Below, piece by piece: positions 7,535 to 7,695 of a stretch of DNA of 7,695 nt. Made by a program: the position numbers and the translations under genes. The notes under the pieces were generated by a model. The model saw only the letters and a list, made by a program, of their open reading frames with translations. It had not been told where the DNA came from and made no database searches. Source of the DNA: Methanosarcinales archaeon (lineage in GTDB: Archaea; Halobacteriota; Methanosarcinia; Methanosarcinales; Methanogasteraceae); assembly GCA_012961645.1 (NCBI GenBank), contig DTYY01000173.1, positions 1 through 7,695 on the forward strand. The letters are read 5' to 3'. Position 1 is the first letter of the stretch. Every line of letters begins with the position of its first letter.

Positions 7535-7567
7535 AAAAAAAACCCGGCGGCGAGAGCGAGCACCGCC
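7535..7567 (-). terminator. Strong terminator of the dockerin gene
   Basis: On the - strand a GC-rich stem, GGCGGTG pairing with CGCCGCC (7561-7567 with 7546-7552, one G-U pair), has an 8-base loop. It leads through GGG into eight T residues (7535-7542). It sits 16 bp after the dockerin stop and 10 bp from the end of the amt relic. Confidence 0.7.
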
Positions 7568-7582
7568 AGCACCGCCGCCACG

Positions 7583-7695
7583 TCAGCACATCTCGATCTG
7601 TCCAGCCGCAGCCTGCAGGATCATGAGAGCATCAAGCGAGGTGACCACGCCGTCGCCGTCCACATCCGCGGCGGGGTCGAACGGATGGCTGCCAG
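7583..7695 (-). CDS. C-terminal end of a dockerin-domain protein (partial)
   Basis: Only the last 36 codons are in the window; the gene continues past the right edge. They contain a type I dockerin-like calcium-binding loop, DVDGDGVVTSLD, with ligands at loop positions 1, 3, 5, 9 and 12. The following helix DALMILQAAAGQIEM and a terminal cysteine complete the fragment. Dockerins bind cohesin domains and usually sit at the C-terminus of secreted or surface proteins. In archaea they occur in several euryarchaeal lineages, where partners are mostly unknown. The HPFDP just before may be the tail of the first dockerin repeat or linker. The main domain of the protein cannot be judged. Confidence 0.75.
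   Translation of the reverse strand, partial: GSHPFDPAADVDGDGVVTSLDALMILQAAAGQIEMC

Overview
This window looks archaeal and most probably euryarchaeal. The signs are archaeal-type translation signals (GAGGTGAT upstream of start codons), AT-rich TATA-like boxes, a multi-OB-fold RPA-type single-strand DNA-binding protein, and a P-II/ammonium-transporter pair next to a dockerin-bearing reading frame. The combination would fit Methanosarcinia-related lineages such as ANME or alkane-oxidising archaea. That placement is an inference, because no rRNA or other marker gene is present.

Left part (1-1380): a HEPN-domain gene overlaps a MNT nucleotidyltransferase gene, forming a HEPN/MNT toxin-antitoxin-like pair. 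The MNT frame is broken, but one added base would restore it. The pair lies between two copies of a 60-bp sequence (1-60 and 1325-1384; 56 of 60 positions identical). The right copy carries the 5' end and start codon of the RPA gene. The left copy leads into what looks like a dead RPA start, so the pair seems to sit inside an old duplication at the RPA promoter.

Middle part (1381-4713, + strand): a three-OB-fold RPA homologue, then a non-canonical KamA-family radical SAM enzyme that lacks the lysine-binding aspartates of true lysine 2,3-aminomutase, then a NIF3/DUF34 metal-binding protein. The last two are only 42 bp apart, although NIF3 may have its own promoter.

Right part (4776-7567): an intact amt-glnK operon reads leftwards on the - strand and ends in a hairpin plus T-rich tract. 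Divergent from it, on the + strand, is a second P-II/Amt pair in the opposite order (glnK then amt). Its P-II gene is broken by a single-base shift. Its amt gene is a short, many-times-shifted relic with a large internal deletion. The roughly 200-bp region between the two pairs holds promoter elements and several inverted repeats that could be nitrogen-control operators. The window ends in the C-terminus of a - strand dockerin protein with a strong terminator.

The intact genes point to ammonium uptake with P-II control, ssDNA metabolism and an amino-acid or protein-modifying radical SAM enzyme. I see no clearly new defence or mobile system. The most unusual items are the repeat-bounded HEPN/MNT pair, the KamA subfamily with altered substrate residues, and the mirrored live and dead nitrogen operons.
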